DNA from: Larus michahellis
Taxonomy: Eukaryota > Chordata > Aves > Charadriiformes > Laridae
Assembly (NCBI RefSeq): GCF_964199755.1
Contig: NC_133929.1
Coordinates: forward strand, 5,411,806 to 5,475,805
Length of the DNA: 64,000 nt
Direction: 5' to 3'
Shown here piece after piece: positions 43,862-59,179 of this stretch. Position numbers and translations under genes: made by a program. How positions within the stretch are numbered: position 1 is the first letter of the stretch; the number at the start of each line of letters is the position of its first letter. The notes under the pieces were generated by a model. That model saw nothing but the letters and a program-made list of their open reading frames with translations, was not told the DNA's origin and searched no databases.

Positions 43862-44945
43862 ATTAAAGACTGAGGCAAAGAAAGCATTAAGTACCTCAGC
43901 CTTTTCCTCATCCTTGGTCACTATGTTTCCTCCCCGCATCCAATAAAGGATAGAGATTCTCCTTAGACCTCCTTTGGTTGCTAATGCATTTATAGAAATA
44001 TTTTTTATTGTCTTTTACAGCTGTAGTTAGATTAAGTTCTAGTTGAGCTTTGGCCTTTCTAATTTTCTCCCTGCATAACCTCACAACATCCTTGTAGTCC
44101 TCCTGAGTTGCCTGCCCCTTCTTCCAAAGGTCATAAACTCTCTTTTTTTTTTTCCCCTGAGTTCCAGCCAAAGCTCTCTGTTCAGCCAGGACAGTCTTCT
44201 TCCCTGATGGCTCGTCTTTCGGCACATGGGGATGTCCTGCTCCTGTGTCTTTAAGGTTTCCTTCTTGAAAAACATCCAGCCTTCCTGGACTCCTTTACCC
44301 TTCAGGAATGCCTCCCAAGGGACTCTGTCAACCAGGCCCCTAAAGAGGTCAATGTCTGCCCTCCAGAAGTCCAAGGCAGCAGTTCTGCTGACCCCCCTCC
44401 TTGCTTCTCCAAGAATTGAAAACTATCATTTTGTGGTCACTGTGCCCAAGACGGCCTCCAACTATCACATCACCCACAAGTCCTTCTCTGTTCAAAAACA
44501 AAAGGTTCAGTGGGGCACCTTCCCTGGTTGGCTCCCTCACCAGCTGTATCAGGAAGTTATCTTCCACGCTCTCCTGGAACCTCCCAGACTGTTTCCTCTT
44601 GGCTGTATTATATTCCCAGCAGATATCTGGTAAGTTGAAATCCCCCACGAGAAGAAGGGCTAGCAATTGTGAGACTTCTCCCAGTTGCTTATAGAATATT
44701 TCGTCTGCCTCTCCATTGTGGTTGGGTGGTCTATAACAGACTCCCACCATGATATCTGCCTTGTTGGCCTTCCCCCTGATTCTTACCCATAAACACTCAA
44801 CCCTCTCATCACCATCATTAAGCTCTAGACAATCAAAACACCCCCTAATGTACAGGGCTACCTCACCGCCTCTCCTTCCTAGCCTATCCCTTCTGAACAG
44901 CCTGTAGCCATCGATAGCCACACTCCAGTCATGGGATTCGTCATG
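43862..44945 (-). mobile_element. CR1 copy 8, internal fragment (linker and endonuclease)
   Basis: Minus-strand CR1 lacking both ends. From high to low coordinates: ORF2 endonuclease (AIDGYRLFRRDRLGRRGGEVAL, CLWVRIRGKANKADIMVGVCYRPPN, LVGDFNLPDICWEYN, a degraded SDHKM block) and linker (ELNLTTAVKDNKKYFYK). It stops at TTAAAGACTGAGGCAAAG, near the same part of ORF2 where CR1 copy 4 stops. The main minus frames are 44349-44921 (190 codons) and 43908-44225. Confidence 0.88.
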
Positions 44946-45198
44946 CCTGTATTGGGAAAAAATTATATCAATTAGCTTTATCCTGTTCCCTTCAAGTAGG
45001 ACATGTACCTGCCCACCAAAAAGCTAACGCTAAGGAAGCCGAACTCAATGCCAAGGCCGACCAGCTACCTCAAATTAATATTGCTATAGATCCTGATTCT
45101 ATTAAATGGAATAGATTAGCCCACTGGCCGCATGCTTCATTAGGACATGCTGGTACAGATGATTTACTTAAACAAGCACACGTTAGGGGGTGGCCACT
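44946..45198 (+). pseudogene. pol: Second ERV: end of RNase H and integrase zinc domain, first part
   Basis: Frame reading VGHVPAHQKANAKEAELNAK (end of RNase H, with the conserved His) followed by the integrase zinc-binding start WPHASLGHAGTDDLLKQAH (H-X3-H). It is interrupted at 45198 by a solo LTR exactly within a codon run and resumes at 45808. CR1 copy 8 adjoins on the left. The class is not assigned; it is not the ERV-L pol, which has its own integrase at 42900-43612. Confidence 0.8.
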
Positions 45199-45807
45199 TT
45201 TATGAACATTCCCTTCCCTATTATATCAATCTGTATATTATGAAAGTGTATTAACTCTGTTAATATATATATTAGTTCACATTATACATTGTAATGTAAT
45301 GAGGTAGTGGAATTTTACTGGAAACTTTGGTATTGCTCATGATAAAATAAAACAAAATAAAGGACAGCTTGGCCCTGAAAATAAGGACTTTGCTTCTTGG
45401 AAACTTGGAGCTGTTCATGAAGGATAAAGGATACCCCTGGACAACCAAGATAACACCAGTAACCTAGCTCCTCTAACACGTCTTTGAAACCCTCCCAGTG
45501 TTGTCTGACATCATAGATAAGTAACTGTAGCAAGACTGATTCTAGGGACATCTGGATCAATAGACAAGCAGCAAGAATGCTTTGGAACTATAGTTGCTTT
45601 GCAAAGTTTTACTAAGATTAGTAATCGGTAGTGTGGGTGTTAGTAATTAGTCAAATTGTGTTGTACCTGAATGCTTGAAGGGTATAAAAACCCTGTGTAA
45701 AACCACATTCGCATGTGCATGAATAAATACTTAACCTTGTAATTCTATAGTTTGTGTCCTGGCCTTTCTCCTTGGTTAGCACGGGCCAGTTGCAAATTTT
45801 TGTGACA
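45199..45807 (+). mobile_element. Solo LTR, family g (609 bp), inserted in integrase
   Basis: Ends TTTTTGTGACA and starts TTTATGAAC (the expected TG has become TT). It is flanked by a perfect duplication, CCACT, at 45194-45198 and 45808-45812. Removing the LTR and one CCACT restores the integrase frame (RGWPLTPQQACD). TATAAAAA lies at 45683-45690 and AATAAA at 45722-45727. Single copy in the window. Confidence 0.88.
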
Positions 45808-46330
45808 CCACTAACCCCTCAGCAAGCATGTGACTTGATCTCCAGCTGTGAAATATGTTAAGAAATCAGAAAACATTGCAAGGAAGGCCAGACCTTTGCA
45901 ATTCAGAGATGGTAAATGACAGTGTGAATGCTACAGTCACCTGGGTATTCCACCTACCCTATAGACCTCAAAGTAATGGCATGGTTGAGAGATGGAATGA
46001 TCTTTTAAAATGAGTTCTAGGACAAAATTTATGTACAAGAAAATGGAGTAAAGTCTTACCCAAGGCCATCTGACACCTAAATAACTGACAGACACCCACT
46101 GTACATCCAGTGAAACAAGCTCATTTTCCAACTATCCATCCCACAAAACCTCCAGAGATCCCACTGTCAACCCATCATTTTTTCTCAGGGTGACACTGTT
46201 CTTACTGACCACCCTTCAATGGGTAAAATGTCTGTCACTTTACTGCCTCCCCAAGAAAAAGGCATATGGATAGCCATTTCCAAATGGGGACTCTCTTTAA
46301 CTATCACTGAAGCTTGGATAATCTCCATGA
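45808..46330 (+). pseudogene. pol: Second ERV: integrase remainder
   Basis: The frame resumes with the zinc-domain Cys pair (CEIC, 45856-45867; one stop follows), then a gap in which the first catalytic blocks are missing, then WVFHLPYRPQSNGMVERWN (near 45941-46000), which carries the core Glu, and a decayed C-terminal domain (GDTVLTDHPSMGKMSV near 46190). The stretch is riddled with stops, and an internal deletion has removed the two catalytic Asp blocks. Confidence 0.8.
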
Positions 46331-46990
46331 TTGGACAATCTCTTACCTCTTTCAGGTAAGAAATTCTACCCAGACAGATACTTTGGCCTGGATGAGACTA
46401 GAGTGCACCCAGGAAATCATAACCTTAAAATTATTATGTCATCTGTTGTACTGTGCTTATCCTTATTTGTATCTTGTTTTTCCTTATCCCAAGAATGGAA
46501 CAATAACCATATCATTCAATTTATGAATACAACTTCTCAATTAGATGAAGTACTGGATTGTTGGTATTGCCTACACCACCTTCGATCATCAGATACCAAA
46601 TTTGGGTGGTTAGCTGAATCTGTTTCTGAAGCATCTTGGTATCAATCTAATTCAGCCTACTTACTCCCCAGCACTCCAAATTATCTACACCAACCTTTTA
46701 AGGCACATACTTATGTTAGAGCCCCATGGTGCATTAGAATGTCCCAGAGCACAAATACAACCTGGGTGTGAAAAACAAGCAATTACGATTACATTCTGTA
46801 TTACAATCAAACCCAAACATGCTTTCAATTTAAATGTAACAGAATACAAGCTTGTATTGGTTCTGACCTGAAATCCTCATGAACCTGCAATAATGAGTCA
46901 GTAATAACAAATGATCACGTTTTTGCTAGTCTAACACACTGGAATCTTACTTGGAATGTTAACAATACAAATTGTGACAGATTCTATGTA
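46331..46990 (+). pseudogene. env: Second ERV: env surface subunit remnant
   Basis: A 146-codon open frame from MDNLLPLSGKK, overlapping the end of integrase in the next frame as env commonly does. A hydrophobic stretch (IIMSSVVLCLSLFVSCFSL, near residue 35) resembles a signal peptide. Surface-subunit-like features follow: N-glycosylation sites (NTT) and a CWYCLHHL motif with the Cys-X2-Cys arrangement of Env surface proteins. After the TGA at 46769-46771 related sequence continues in shifted frames (YNQTQTCFQFKCNR, then SLTHWNLTWNVNNTNC) to about 46980. The transmembrane subunit is missing. Confidence 0.65.
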
Positions 46991-47813
46991 AGGCACAAGA
47001 AGACTTTGTTACAGTAACACAGCATAGTTCGCCTCCCCCATCTGAGTATGTAGAGTCCCAAGCAGGTCTTATCTTGTTGTTACAGTAACCTGGGATAGTT
47101 CGCCTCCCCCATCCAAGTATCATAGAAAAATAGAATGGTTAGAGTTAGAAGGGACCTTAAAGATCATCTAGTTCCAACCCCCCTGCCACGGCTAGGGACT
47201 CCTTCCACTAGACTAGGTTACTCAAAGCCCCATCCAACCTGGCCTTGAACACTTCCAGGGATGGGGCATCCACAGCCTCTCTGGGCAACTTGTTCCAGTG
47301 TCTCACCACCCACAGAGGAAAGAATTTCTTCCTAATATCTAATCTAAATCTACCCTCTTTCAGTTTGAAACTGAACATGTAGAATCCCAAGCATGTTTTA
47401 TCCCACTGTCACAGGAACCCAGGGTAGTAACTTCCCCTTCATCTGCACCTACTTTTGCGCAGGCACCAACAAGGGAGGCCAGCTGTGGATCTCGGAATTC
47501 AGACAATAGCACCTGCATTACATCAGCAGGTTCGCTAATGAGTAAAACAACACATTGCATATATATATATGAAATGTTAATCAGTGCAAGTTTTATTATC
47601 CACCACTGCGGTGCTTTCCCTTGAGCTTCACTCCTGAGCAGGGTTCCACTACGTCGGGTCCCCATATTGATTAGTGTCAGTGTCCTGGGGCTCCCACTGT
47701 GATAACGCTACACTTTGATTAAAGCCAAAGCTTTCACTCACTGAGTGTCATGCCTTGTCCCTGAGGGACCTGCACCTGCTTTTCGCTCATAACACCACTT
47801 GATATTTTGTGAC
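46990..47813 (+). mobile_element. Probable 3' LTR of the second ERV (family h), with U3 tandem repeats
   Basis: Follows env directly. Imperfect repeats of about 70-75 bases at 47012-47120 and 47374-47450 (phrases TTACAGTAACACAGCATAGTTCGCC and GTAGAGTCCCAAGCAGG) look like U3 enhancer repeats. A TATATATATATGAAAT stretch near 47557 could be the TATA region and ATTAAA near 47718 the polyadenylation signal. The end TGATATTTTGTGACA (about 47800-47813) resembles the end of LTR family g. No 5' partner is in the window and the start is uncertain. Confidence 0.5.
47121..47373 (-). mobile_element. CR1 copy 9, short 3' end inserted in the U3 repeats
   Basis: A minus-strand CR1 tail of 250 bases: CATAGAAAAATAGAATGGTT on the plus strand at its 3' end, then the ORF2 C-terminus ([19 protein letters not shown]). 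It sits inside the second repeat unit of the proposed U3 region. Confidence 0.88.
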
Positions 47814-48605
47814 AGATAAAAAAACCAAACACACCAAAAAAACCCACCAAAAAAACACCTCTGCATCCCCATAATTAGACAACAGGTAAACAAAACAACA
47901 AATGAGACATTTCAGCACAACAGTTCTCCACTATCTTCTTTTAAAAAAAAACCTTGATAAAAACAACATACGCCATAAAATCAAAAAAGTACATACTAGA
48001 CTGTCAGCTTTTTAAAGAAAATCTGCTTATGAAGACTGATCAAATGTTTACCTCTCATTTATTCTTGAAAAAAATTGAAAATTACTCAAGAGAATTCCAA
48101 TAAATCAATAAGCATTACTTTCCTCATAAACAACGTGGGAGACAACAGCAGCAACACTGCATCAAGGAGATCACAGAGGAAAAGAGGACAAACTGAACTT
48201 TGAACTGCTAGTGACATCTATAAGCAAGTGAGCCATAAGTGGTTTTCTCAACTGAAACTGATACAGCTTTGTATTATTTGAAATTGATCAAAGCCATTAA
48301 AACAGCACACACTAAACAGCACATATAAACATGCATATTAATTAAGATACAAGAAATATGAAACGCATTCAAATATTTGCTCCAAGGTTGTTGGGAGTGC
48401 GGGGGTGGTGTTGGGTTTTTTTGTTTGTAAAAGCATCTCGCTCCTGAAAAATTAACTTTTGGTGATTTCTCACGAATTCATCTCATAATTATATGCCTGT
48501 ATTTCAAGAAGAGTTGGGTTAAATAAAAAACTTATAGAAATGTTAAAACAAAGCATTACTGACCAAGCAAATAAGGTATTGAAAATCCCTTATTCACTAG
48601 CCAAG
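47814..48605. other. AT-rich intergenic DNA with A/C-rich tract
   Basis: Starts with an A/C-rich simple tract (AAAAAAACCAAACACACC, near 47818-47870), then about 700 bases of AT-rich sequence with no recognised gene or repeat. It ends with the CCAAG target duplication of the next LTR (48601-48605). Confidence 0.6.
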
Positions 48606-49589
48606 GGCGGTGGGTTAACCTTGGCTAGCTGCCAGGTACCCACCAAGCTGCTCTGTCACTCCCCCTTCCCAACAGGACAGGGGGAAAAAATATAACAAAA
48701 GGCTCATGAATCAAAATAAGGACATGGAGATCACTCGGCAATTACCATCACAGGGAAAAGACTTGACTTGGGGAAATTAATTTATTGACAATTGTAACAG
48801 AGTAGGATAATGAGAAATAAGAAAAAAAATCTAAAAAACACCTTCCCTCCACCTCCTCCCTTCTTCCCATGCTCAAGTTGACTGCTCCCAACTCTTCCAC
48901 CTCCTCCTCCTCCTCACTCAATCCCTCAGAATGGCACAGGTGGATGGGGAACAGGGATTGCAGTCAGTTCATAATGCTTTGTTTCTGTTACTCATTCCTC
49001 CTCATGCTCTTCCCCTGCTCCAACATGAGGTCACTCCCACAGGAGACAGTCCTTCACAAACTTCTCCAATGTGGGTCCTTTCCATCAGGTGCAGCAATTC
49101 ATGAATGGACTGCTCCAGCATGGGTCCCCTGTGGGGCCACAGGTCCTGCCAGGAACCTGCTCTAGCACAGGCTTTCCATGGGGTCACAGCTTCCTTCAGG
49201 GCACATCCACCTACTCTGGTGTAGGGTCCTCCATGGGCTGCAGAGTGGATATCTGCTCTGCCATGGATCTCTATGGGCTGCAGGGGAATCTCTGATCCAG
49301 CACCTGGAGCACCTCCTCCCACTCCTTCACTGATCTTGGTGTCTGCAAAGTTCTCTCTCTCACGTATTCTCACTCCTCTCTCAGCTGCTGTTGTGCAGCA
49401 GTTTTTATCCCTTCTTAAATATGTTATCACAGAGGCACCACCAACATCACTGATTAGCTCAGCTTTGGCCCATCTTGGAGCTGTCTGGAACTGGCTCTGT
49501 CTGACATGGGGGTAGCTTCTGGCATTTTCTCACAAAAAACACCCCTTCCGATCCCCCCCACCAAAACCTTGCCACATAAACCCAAAACA
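48606..49589 (-). mobile_element. Solo LTR, family a, fullest copy (984 bp)
   Basis: Flanked by a perfect 5-bp duplication, CCAAG, at 48601-48605 and 49590-49594. On the minus strand it starts TGTTTTGGGTTTATG and ends GGGTTAACCCACCGCC, with AATAAA at 48781-48786 (TTTATT on the plus strand). The GC-rich repeat units of the U3 part lie at about 48990-49300. It establishes the boundaries and orientation of the family; the copies at 1-1930 and 3362-4189 are partial. Confidence 0.88.
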
Positions 49590-49822
49590 CCAAGTAATAT
49601 ATCGTAGGAAGTAGCCATGATTTAAGGCTAACAACTGACATTAAAGGCACCTCAGTCTGACTAGGAAGTCTATATGCAATGCAACATCATTTTTGTTATT
49701 CAGGATTTGTGCATGTACCTTTAAAGTGAGAGAGATGTCTACACGTTCTTTCAGGAGACTCTGCACTCTTTAAATAAGTGCTGGAGTTTTGGGTTGTTTT
49801 TTTTTATTTTGGAAAGGCACAG

Positions 49823-50911
49823 ATTTGATAGATGAACCACTTGGTGGATAAGGAACTGGCTACATGGCCGCACTCAAAGGGTTGTGGTCAACAGCTCAAT
49901 GTCCAAGTGGAAACCAGTGGCAAGTGGCGATCCTCAGGGGTCAGTACTGGGACCAGTGGTGTTTAACATCTTTGTCAGAGACATGGACAGTGGGATTGAG
50001 TGCACCCTCAGCAAGTTTGCCAATGACACCGAGCTGTGTGGAGCAGTCGACACGCTGGAGGGAAGGGATGCCATCCAGAGGGACTTGGACAGGCTGGAGA
50101 GGTGGGCCCGTGCAAACCTCATGAAGTTCAACCAGGCCAAGTGCAAGGTCCTGCCCCTGGGTCGTGGCAATCCCAGTCATAAATACAGGCTGGGCAGAGA
50201 ATGGCTTGAGAGCAGCCCTGAGGAGAAGGACTTGGGGGTGCTGGTGGATGAAAAGCTCAACATGAGCAGGCAATGCGCACTTGCAGCCCAGAAAGCCAAC
50301 AGTATCCTGGGCTGCATCAAAAGAAGCATGGCCAGCAGGTCGAGGGAGGTGATTCTGCCCCTAGAGGGGGCTCTGTTCTCATGCAACCCCACCTGGAGTA
50401 CTGTGTCCAGCTCTGGAGCCCTCAGCACAAGAAGGACATGGACCTGTTGGAGTGGGTCCAGAGGAGGGCCACAAAAATGATCAAAGAGCTGGAGCACCTC
50501 TCCCATGAGGACAGACTGAGAGAGTTGGGGTTGTTCAGCCTGGAGAAGAGAAAGGCTCTGGGGAGACCTTACAGCAGCCTTCCAGTACCTAAAGGGGGCC
50601 TACAGGAAGGATGGGGAAGGACTCTTTATGAGGGAGTGTAGTGATAGGACAAGGGGTAATGGTTTCAAACTGAAAGAGGGGAGATTTAGATTAGATATTA
50701 GGAAGAAATTCTTTACTGTGAGGGTGGTGAAGCACTGGAACAGGTTGCCCAGGGAAGTTGTGGATGCCCCATCCCTGGAAGTGTTCAAGGCCAGGCTGGA
50801 TGGGACTTTGAGCAGCCTGGTCTAGTGGGAGGTGTCCCTGCCCTTGGCAGGGGGGTTGGAACTAGATGATCTTTAAGGTCCCTTCCAACCCAAACCATTC
50901 TATGATTCTAC
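49823..50911 (+). mobile_element. CR1 copy 10, 3' half of ORF2
   Basis: A 5'-truncated plus-strand CR1 beginning in the RT palm, with [12 protein letters not shown], then FANDTELCG where FADD has become FAND, so the catalytic Asp is lost. It continues with [60 protein letters not shown] and [20 protein letters not shown]. There are frameshifts near 50380 and 50560. The 3' end is CCATTCTATGATTCTA. Confidence 0.92.
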
Positions 50912-51259
50912 TTAAACTCACTGGAAGTAATGCACAAGGTTCCTTGTCCCAAATTATGAGAAGTAACTTGTTTTCACCTCATCTCTCCCCTCTATGATTT
51001 TCCTTTTCTAGAAAGACTTTTCTTCCCTATGTGAAAATAAAGACCCATATAAACAGGAAGCGTAAATTATTAGTCCTGCTCCTGTAGAAACATATGCCCA
51101 CACATATCTTTCTGCAAGGTGGAGGCCCCAGTCTTGAAACCACTCCTGCTGCGAGTGACCCCCTCTGACGTATCAGCTGTGCAAGCCCAACTGCTGGATG
51201 AGAGTAATACAGCTCACCACAAGGACCCCTCATGAGTCCTTGTATCTGTACAGTGATTA
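50912..51259. other. Unassigned flank of CR1 copy 11
   Basis: About 350 bases with no recognised motif. The right part may already be the 5' UTR of CR1 copy 11, whose exact start I cannot fix. Confidence 0.5.
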
Positions 51260-51393
51260 GGGCACCCCGTTTTCATCTCCTGTACCCGGCAAAAGTTCCT
51301 AGTTCCACTCGCCGAGGAGACCAGCTCCAGTGCAGGTAAGTCTGTACTGGGGAAGGGAATCGCGGCAAAAAAGACCGGCAAAGGGGCTCGGTT

Positions 51394-52678
51394 TTGAGGC
51401 TTTTCAAGCCAGGAAAAGCGGCCAGCCAGAGCTGGTGCCCGGTGCTTCCGGGGGTGGTAACAGCTGAGGAGGAGTGGGCGGAGCCAGCACCCCCCTCACA
51501 AAAGCAGCCCTTCGGGAGCAAACAAGCGGTGAGTGGGCGTTCCCTGGGTGTCACCCGCGGAACCACCCGGGAGCACCAGAGGAGGGTGTATGTTGGTGAG
51601 GCGATACTAGCGGCGGACGTGGTCTCCACCAGGTCTGTAGCCAAAGCCAGAAGGAATAAAGCGACACAGACGGACGTGACGATGAGACATGCAGTCATCC
51701 AGGCGACGGGCTGCATGGAATGTCTGTCACTCTGGCAGGAGGACAGCCAAGACAGTACCTGTGTGCGCTGTGACCAGGTAAATGATCTGCTCAGCCTGGT
51801 GGCTGAGCTTAAGGAGGAAGTGGAAAGACTGAGGAGCATTCGGGAGTGTGAAAGGGAGATTGATTGGTGGAGCCACACCCTGCCATCCTTAGGGAAAAAG
51901 CAGCAGGAGGAGGCTCCACGAGAGGCAGAGGATCCCCTGTCCTCTTGTCACCAGGCAGAAGGAGGGGAACTAGGAGAGGATGGGGGGGAATGGAAGCAGG
52001 TACCTGCTTGGGGCAGCAGGAGAGCCCCCTCTAGACCCCCCATGCCCCCCCAGGTGCCTGTACAGAACAGATATGGGCCTCTGGAGATAGATGAGGAGGG
52101 AACTAAGGACGCTGATAATGCGTGGAGCTGGCTGCTTTGGCTTTAAGACTGCTTCTGTGAAGAGCAGGAGGAGGGCAATAGTCATAGGGGGGCCCATTCT
52201 GAGGGGAACTGAGGGTCCCATATGCAGGCCAGACCCTTCCCACAGGGAGGTCTGCTGCCTCCCTGGGGCCCGTGTTAGGGATATAGCCAGGAAGCTTCCT
52301 GGCCTGATATGGCCCTCAGATTACTACCCTCTTTTGATCTTACAGGCAGACAGTGAGGAGCTGGAGAGTAGAAGTCTGAGGGCAATGAAGAAAGATTTCA
52401 GGGCCTTGGGACGGCTTGTCAAGGGTTCGGGAGCACAAATTGTGTTCTCCTCTGCCCCTCCAGCTTTGGGGACTGACGAATGGGTGAACAAGAAAATCGG
52501 ACGGATCAACACCTGGCTCCGAAACTGGTGCTACGAGCAGGGCTTTGGGTTCTGTGATCATAGTTTGATCTACAGGACACCAGGCCTGCTCGCTAAGAAT
52601 GGGAAAACCCTGTCCCAAAAGGGGAAAAGGGTATTAGGCCAAGAGTTAGCAAGGCTCATGGACAGGGCTTTAAACTAG
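51394..52678 (+). pseudogene. CR1 ORF1 (zinc finger, coiled coil, esterase domain), one frameshift
   Basis: The first frame (51394-52146) has an N-terminal region rich in Pro/Ala, then a C-X2-C...C-X2-C zinc finger (CMEC...CVRC, near residue 110-130), then a coiled coil (LSLVAELKEEVERLRSIREC). The second frame (52091-52678) carries the esterase-like domain, with REVCCLPGARVRDIARKL, DYYPLLILQADSEEL and GAQIVFSSAPP. The GDS nucleophile block seen in copy 5 reads IGGPILRG here, so the serine is lost. One frame change lies at about 52090-52140. It ends MDRALN and stop at 52678. Confidence 0.87.
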
Positions 52679-52743
52679 AAACGAAGGGGGAAGGGGATAA
52701 AACCAGGCCCACTAGTAACGAGCCTAGGGATAAAGGGCCAAGG

Positions 52744-57221
<4,478 letters not shown>

Positions 57222-58067
57222 ATCAATGATCTGGATGAGGGGACTGAGTGCACCCTCAGTAAGTTTGCAGATGACACCAAGCTAGGTGGGAGTGTTGATC
57301 TGCTTGAGGGTAGGAAGGCTCTACAGAGGGACCTGGACAGGCTGGATCGATGGGCCAAGGCCAACTGTGTGAGGTTTAATAAGGCCAAGTGCCGGGTCCT
57401 GCATTTTGGTCACAATAACCCCAAGCAACGCTACAGGCTTGGGGAAGAGTGGCTGGAAAGCTGCCCAGCAGAAAAGGACCTGGGGGTGCTGGTGGACGGC
57501 CAGCTTAACATGAGCCAGCAGTGTGCCCAGGGGGCCAAGGCGGCCAACAGCATTCTGGCTTGTATCAGGAATAGCGTGGCCAGCAGGAGTAGGGGAATGA
57601 TGGTGCCTTTGTACTCGGCACTGGTGAGGCCTCACCTCAAGTACTGTGTTCAGTTCTGGGCCCCTCTGTACAGGAGGGACATTGAGGTGCTGGAGCATGT
57701 CCAGAGGAGAGCTACCAGGCTGGTGAGGGGTCTGGAGACCAGGTCATATGAGGAGAGGCTGAGGGAGCTGGGCATGTTTAGCCTGGAGAAGAGGAGGCTG
57801 AGGGGAGACCTCATTGCCCTCTACAACTACCTGAAAGGAGGGTGGAGAGAGGTGGGTGGTGGCCTCTTCTCCCAGGTGAATAATGACAGGACCAGAGGAA
57901 ATGGTCTGAAGCTGTGGCAGGGGGGGTTTAGATTAGATGTTAGGAAGAATTACTTTACTAAAAGAGTGGTCAGGCGCTGGAACAGCCTGCCCAGGGAGGT
58001 GGTTGAGTCACCATCCCTAGAGGCATTTAAGAAATGTCTAGATTTGGTGCTTCAGGGCATGCTCTAG
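57222..58067 (+). pseudogene. CR1 ORF2 C-terminal third (copy 11)
   Basis: Carries the catalytic FADDTKLGG (57268-57294), then [71 protein letters not shown] and [20 protein letters not shown], ending ...VLQGML. It is open from 57222 to its stop. It is the part of copy 11 separated from 52744-54690 by CR1 copy 12. Confidence 0.9.
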
Positions 58068-58140
58068 TGGCAGAGATTGTAGGTTGTTTGGTTGGACTTG
58101 ATGATCTCAAAGGTCCTTTCCATCCATGAAGATTCTGTGG
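57222..58140 (+). mobile_element. CR1 copy 11, right part (RT palm to 3' UTR)
   Basis: Copy 11 resumes with [22 protein letters not shown] and runs to a stop at 58065-58067 and a short 3' UTR (TTGGACTTGATGATCTCAAAGG). Its 3' end GAAGATTCTGTGG lacks a clear run of ATTCTATG units, unlike copies 5 and 12. Confidence 0.9.
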
Positions 58141-59179
58141 GAGAAGACCTCAGGGGAAGCTGCTCCCCGCCCCCAGTTACATAACTGGTCAGGGAAAAGG
58201 AGGGAAGGGAGCAGGGGAATGCAGGGCTATCACCACCCTTACCTCACTGCCTCGTGATAAGCCCAGCCCAACTGCCTCTCCAAGGACATAGCAAGGAAGG
58301 GCTGCAGCACCCAATTGCAATGTACCAGTCTACCCACATACCTCTCAGAGTGGCACCAAAAAAATGATGTCACTACCAGTCAACAACAGAACATGCAGGG
58401 TGGTGCCATGGTCAAGGGCTTGGCTCCATATGGGTATTCCAATGAAGTCCCACTGCCACAGTGACAGCTGGGGAGTCAGGGGCAAGGCAGAGAAGCAGAT
58501 ATGCAAGGGAATGAGCTCATGCTGCAGCTCCTGGGTAGAGCCACAGCAAACAATGTTTTTTTGAGACATTATTGACATTAAACATTTTGAGCAGCTGATG
58601 GTTGAGAGTCAAATAGTTGGCAGCTGTGAGTTAAAGACAGACAGCATATTTCACCACATACATGAACAACCCCTACCCAGACAGAGTAGAATTAGACTGA
58701 TACAGCTTCCTTGGTTTGATCCTACCTGAGGCAGGGTACCAAGACCTGTTCTACACTACATTTGATCTTTGTCCCCAGAATGCCTGTATGAATTGAGACT
58801 AAGCATAAGTATAATTCCCCACTATTCTTTCTATTAGGATGATGGCTCCAGAATTGGGTAGGAAACATCTAGGCCACACTGTTCCAATCTCTACAGCTTT
58901 AGCAGTCAAATGATATAGGTCCATGCAGTATTTATGGCGAGTCACTGTGAAAATAGAATAGTTAACACCTCATAGGCCTTACTAGTTCAGAAATATTTGC
59001 AGCATGACCTAACAGTCTCACCAAGTCAACACAATTAACAAAGTAGTAAGTTTTTACTAAAAAGGTATTGTCTAGGAGTTCCTTATCTGACTGTCTGGAA
59101 CCTCCCTAACTGAAGTAACGCATTACCACTCTTTGTTGTGATTTACTGTAGTTCGGCTTATCTGACATGGTTTGGTGAG
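58141..59179. other. Intergenic DNA, nothing recognised
   Basis: About 1 kb, moderately GC-rich on the left (58141-58560) and AT-rich on the right, with no exon-like or repeat motif recognised. It ends in GTGAG (59175-59179), the target duplication of the next LTR. Confidence 0.6.

Noticed and set aside
46331-46771. Possible domesticated env (syncytin-like) gene
   Set aside because: The frame is short, ends in a TGA, lacks a transmembrane subunit and continues only in shifted frames, so domestication is not supported.
51273-51878. Minus-strand frame of 201 codons
   Set aside because: It is antisense to CR1 copy 11 ORF1; no independent motif.
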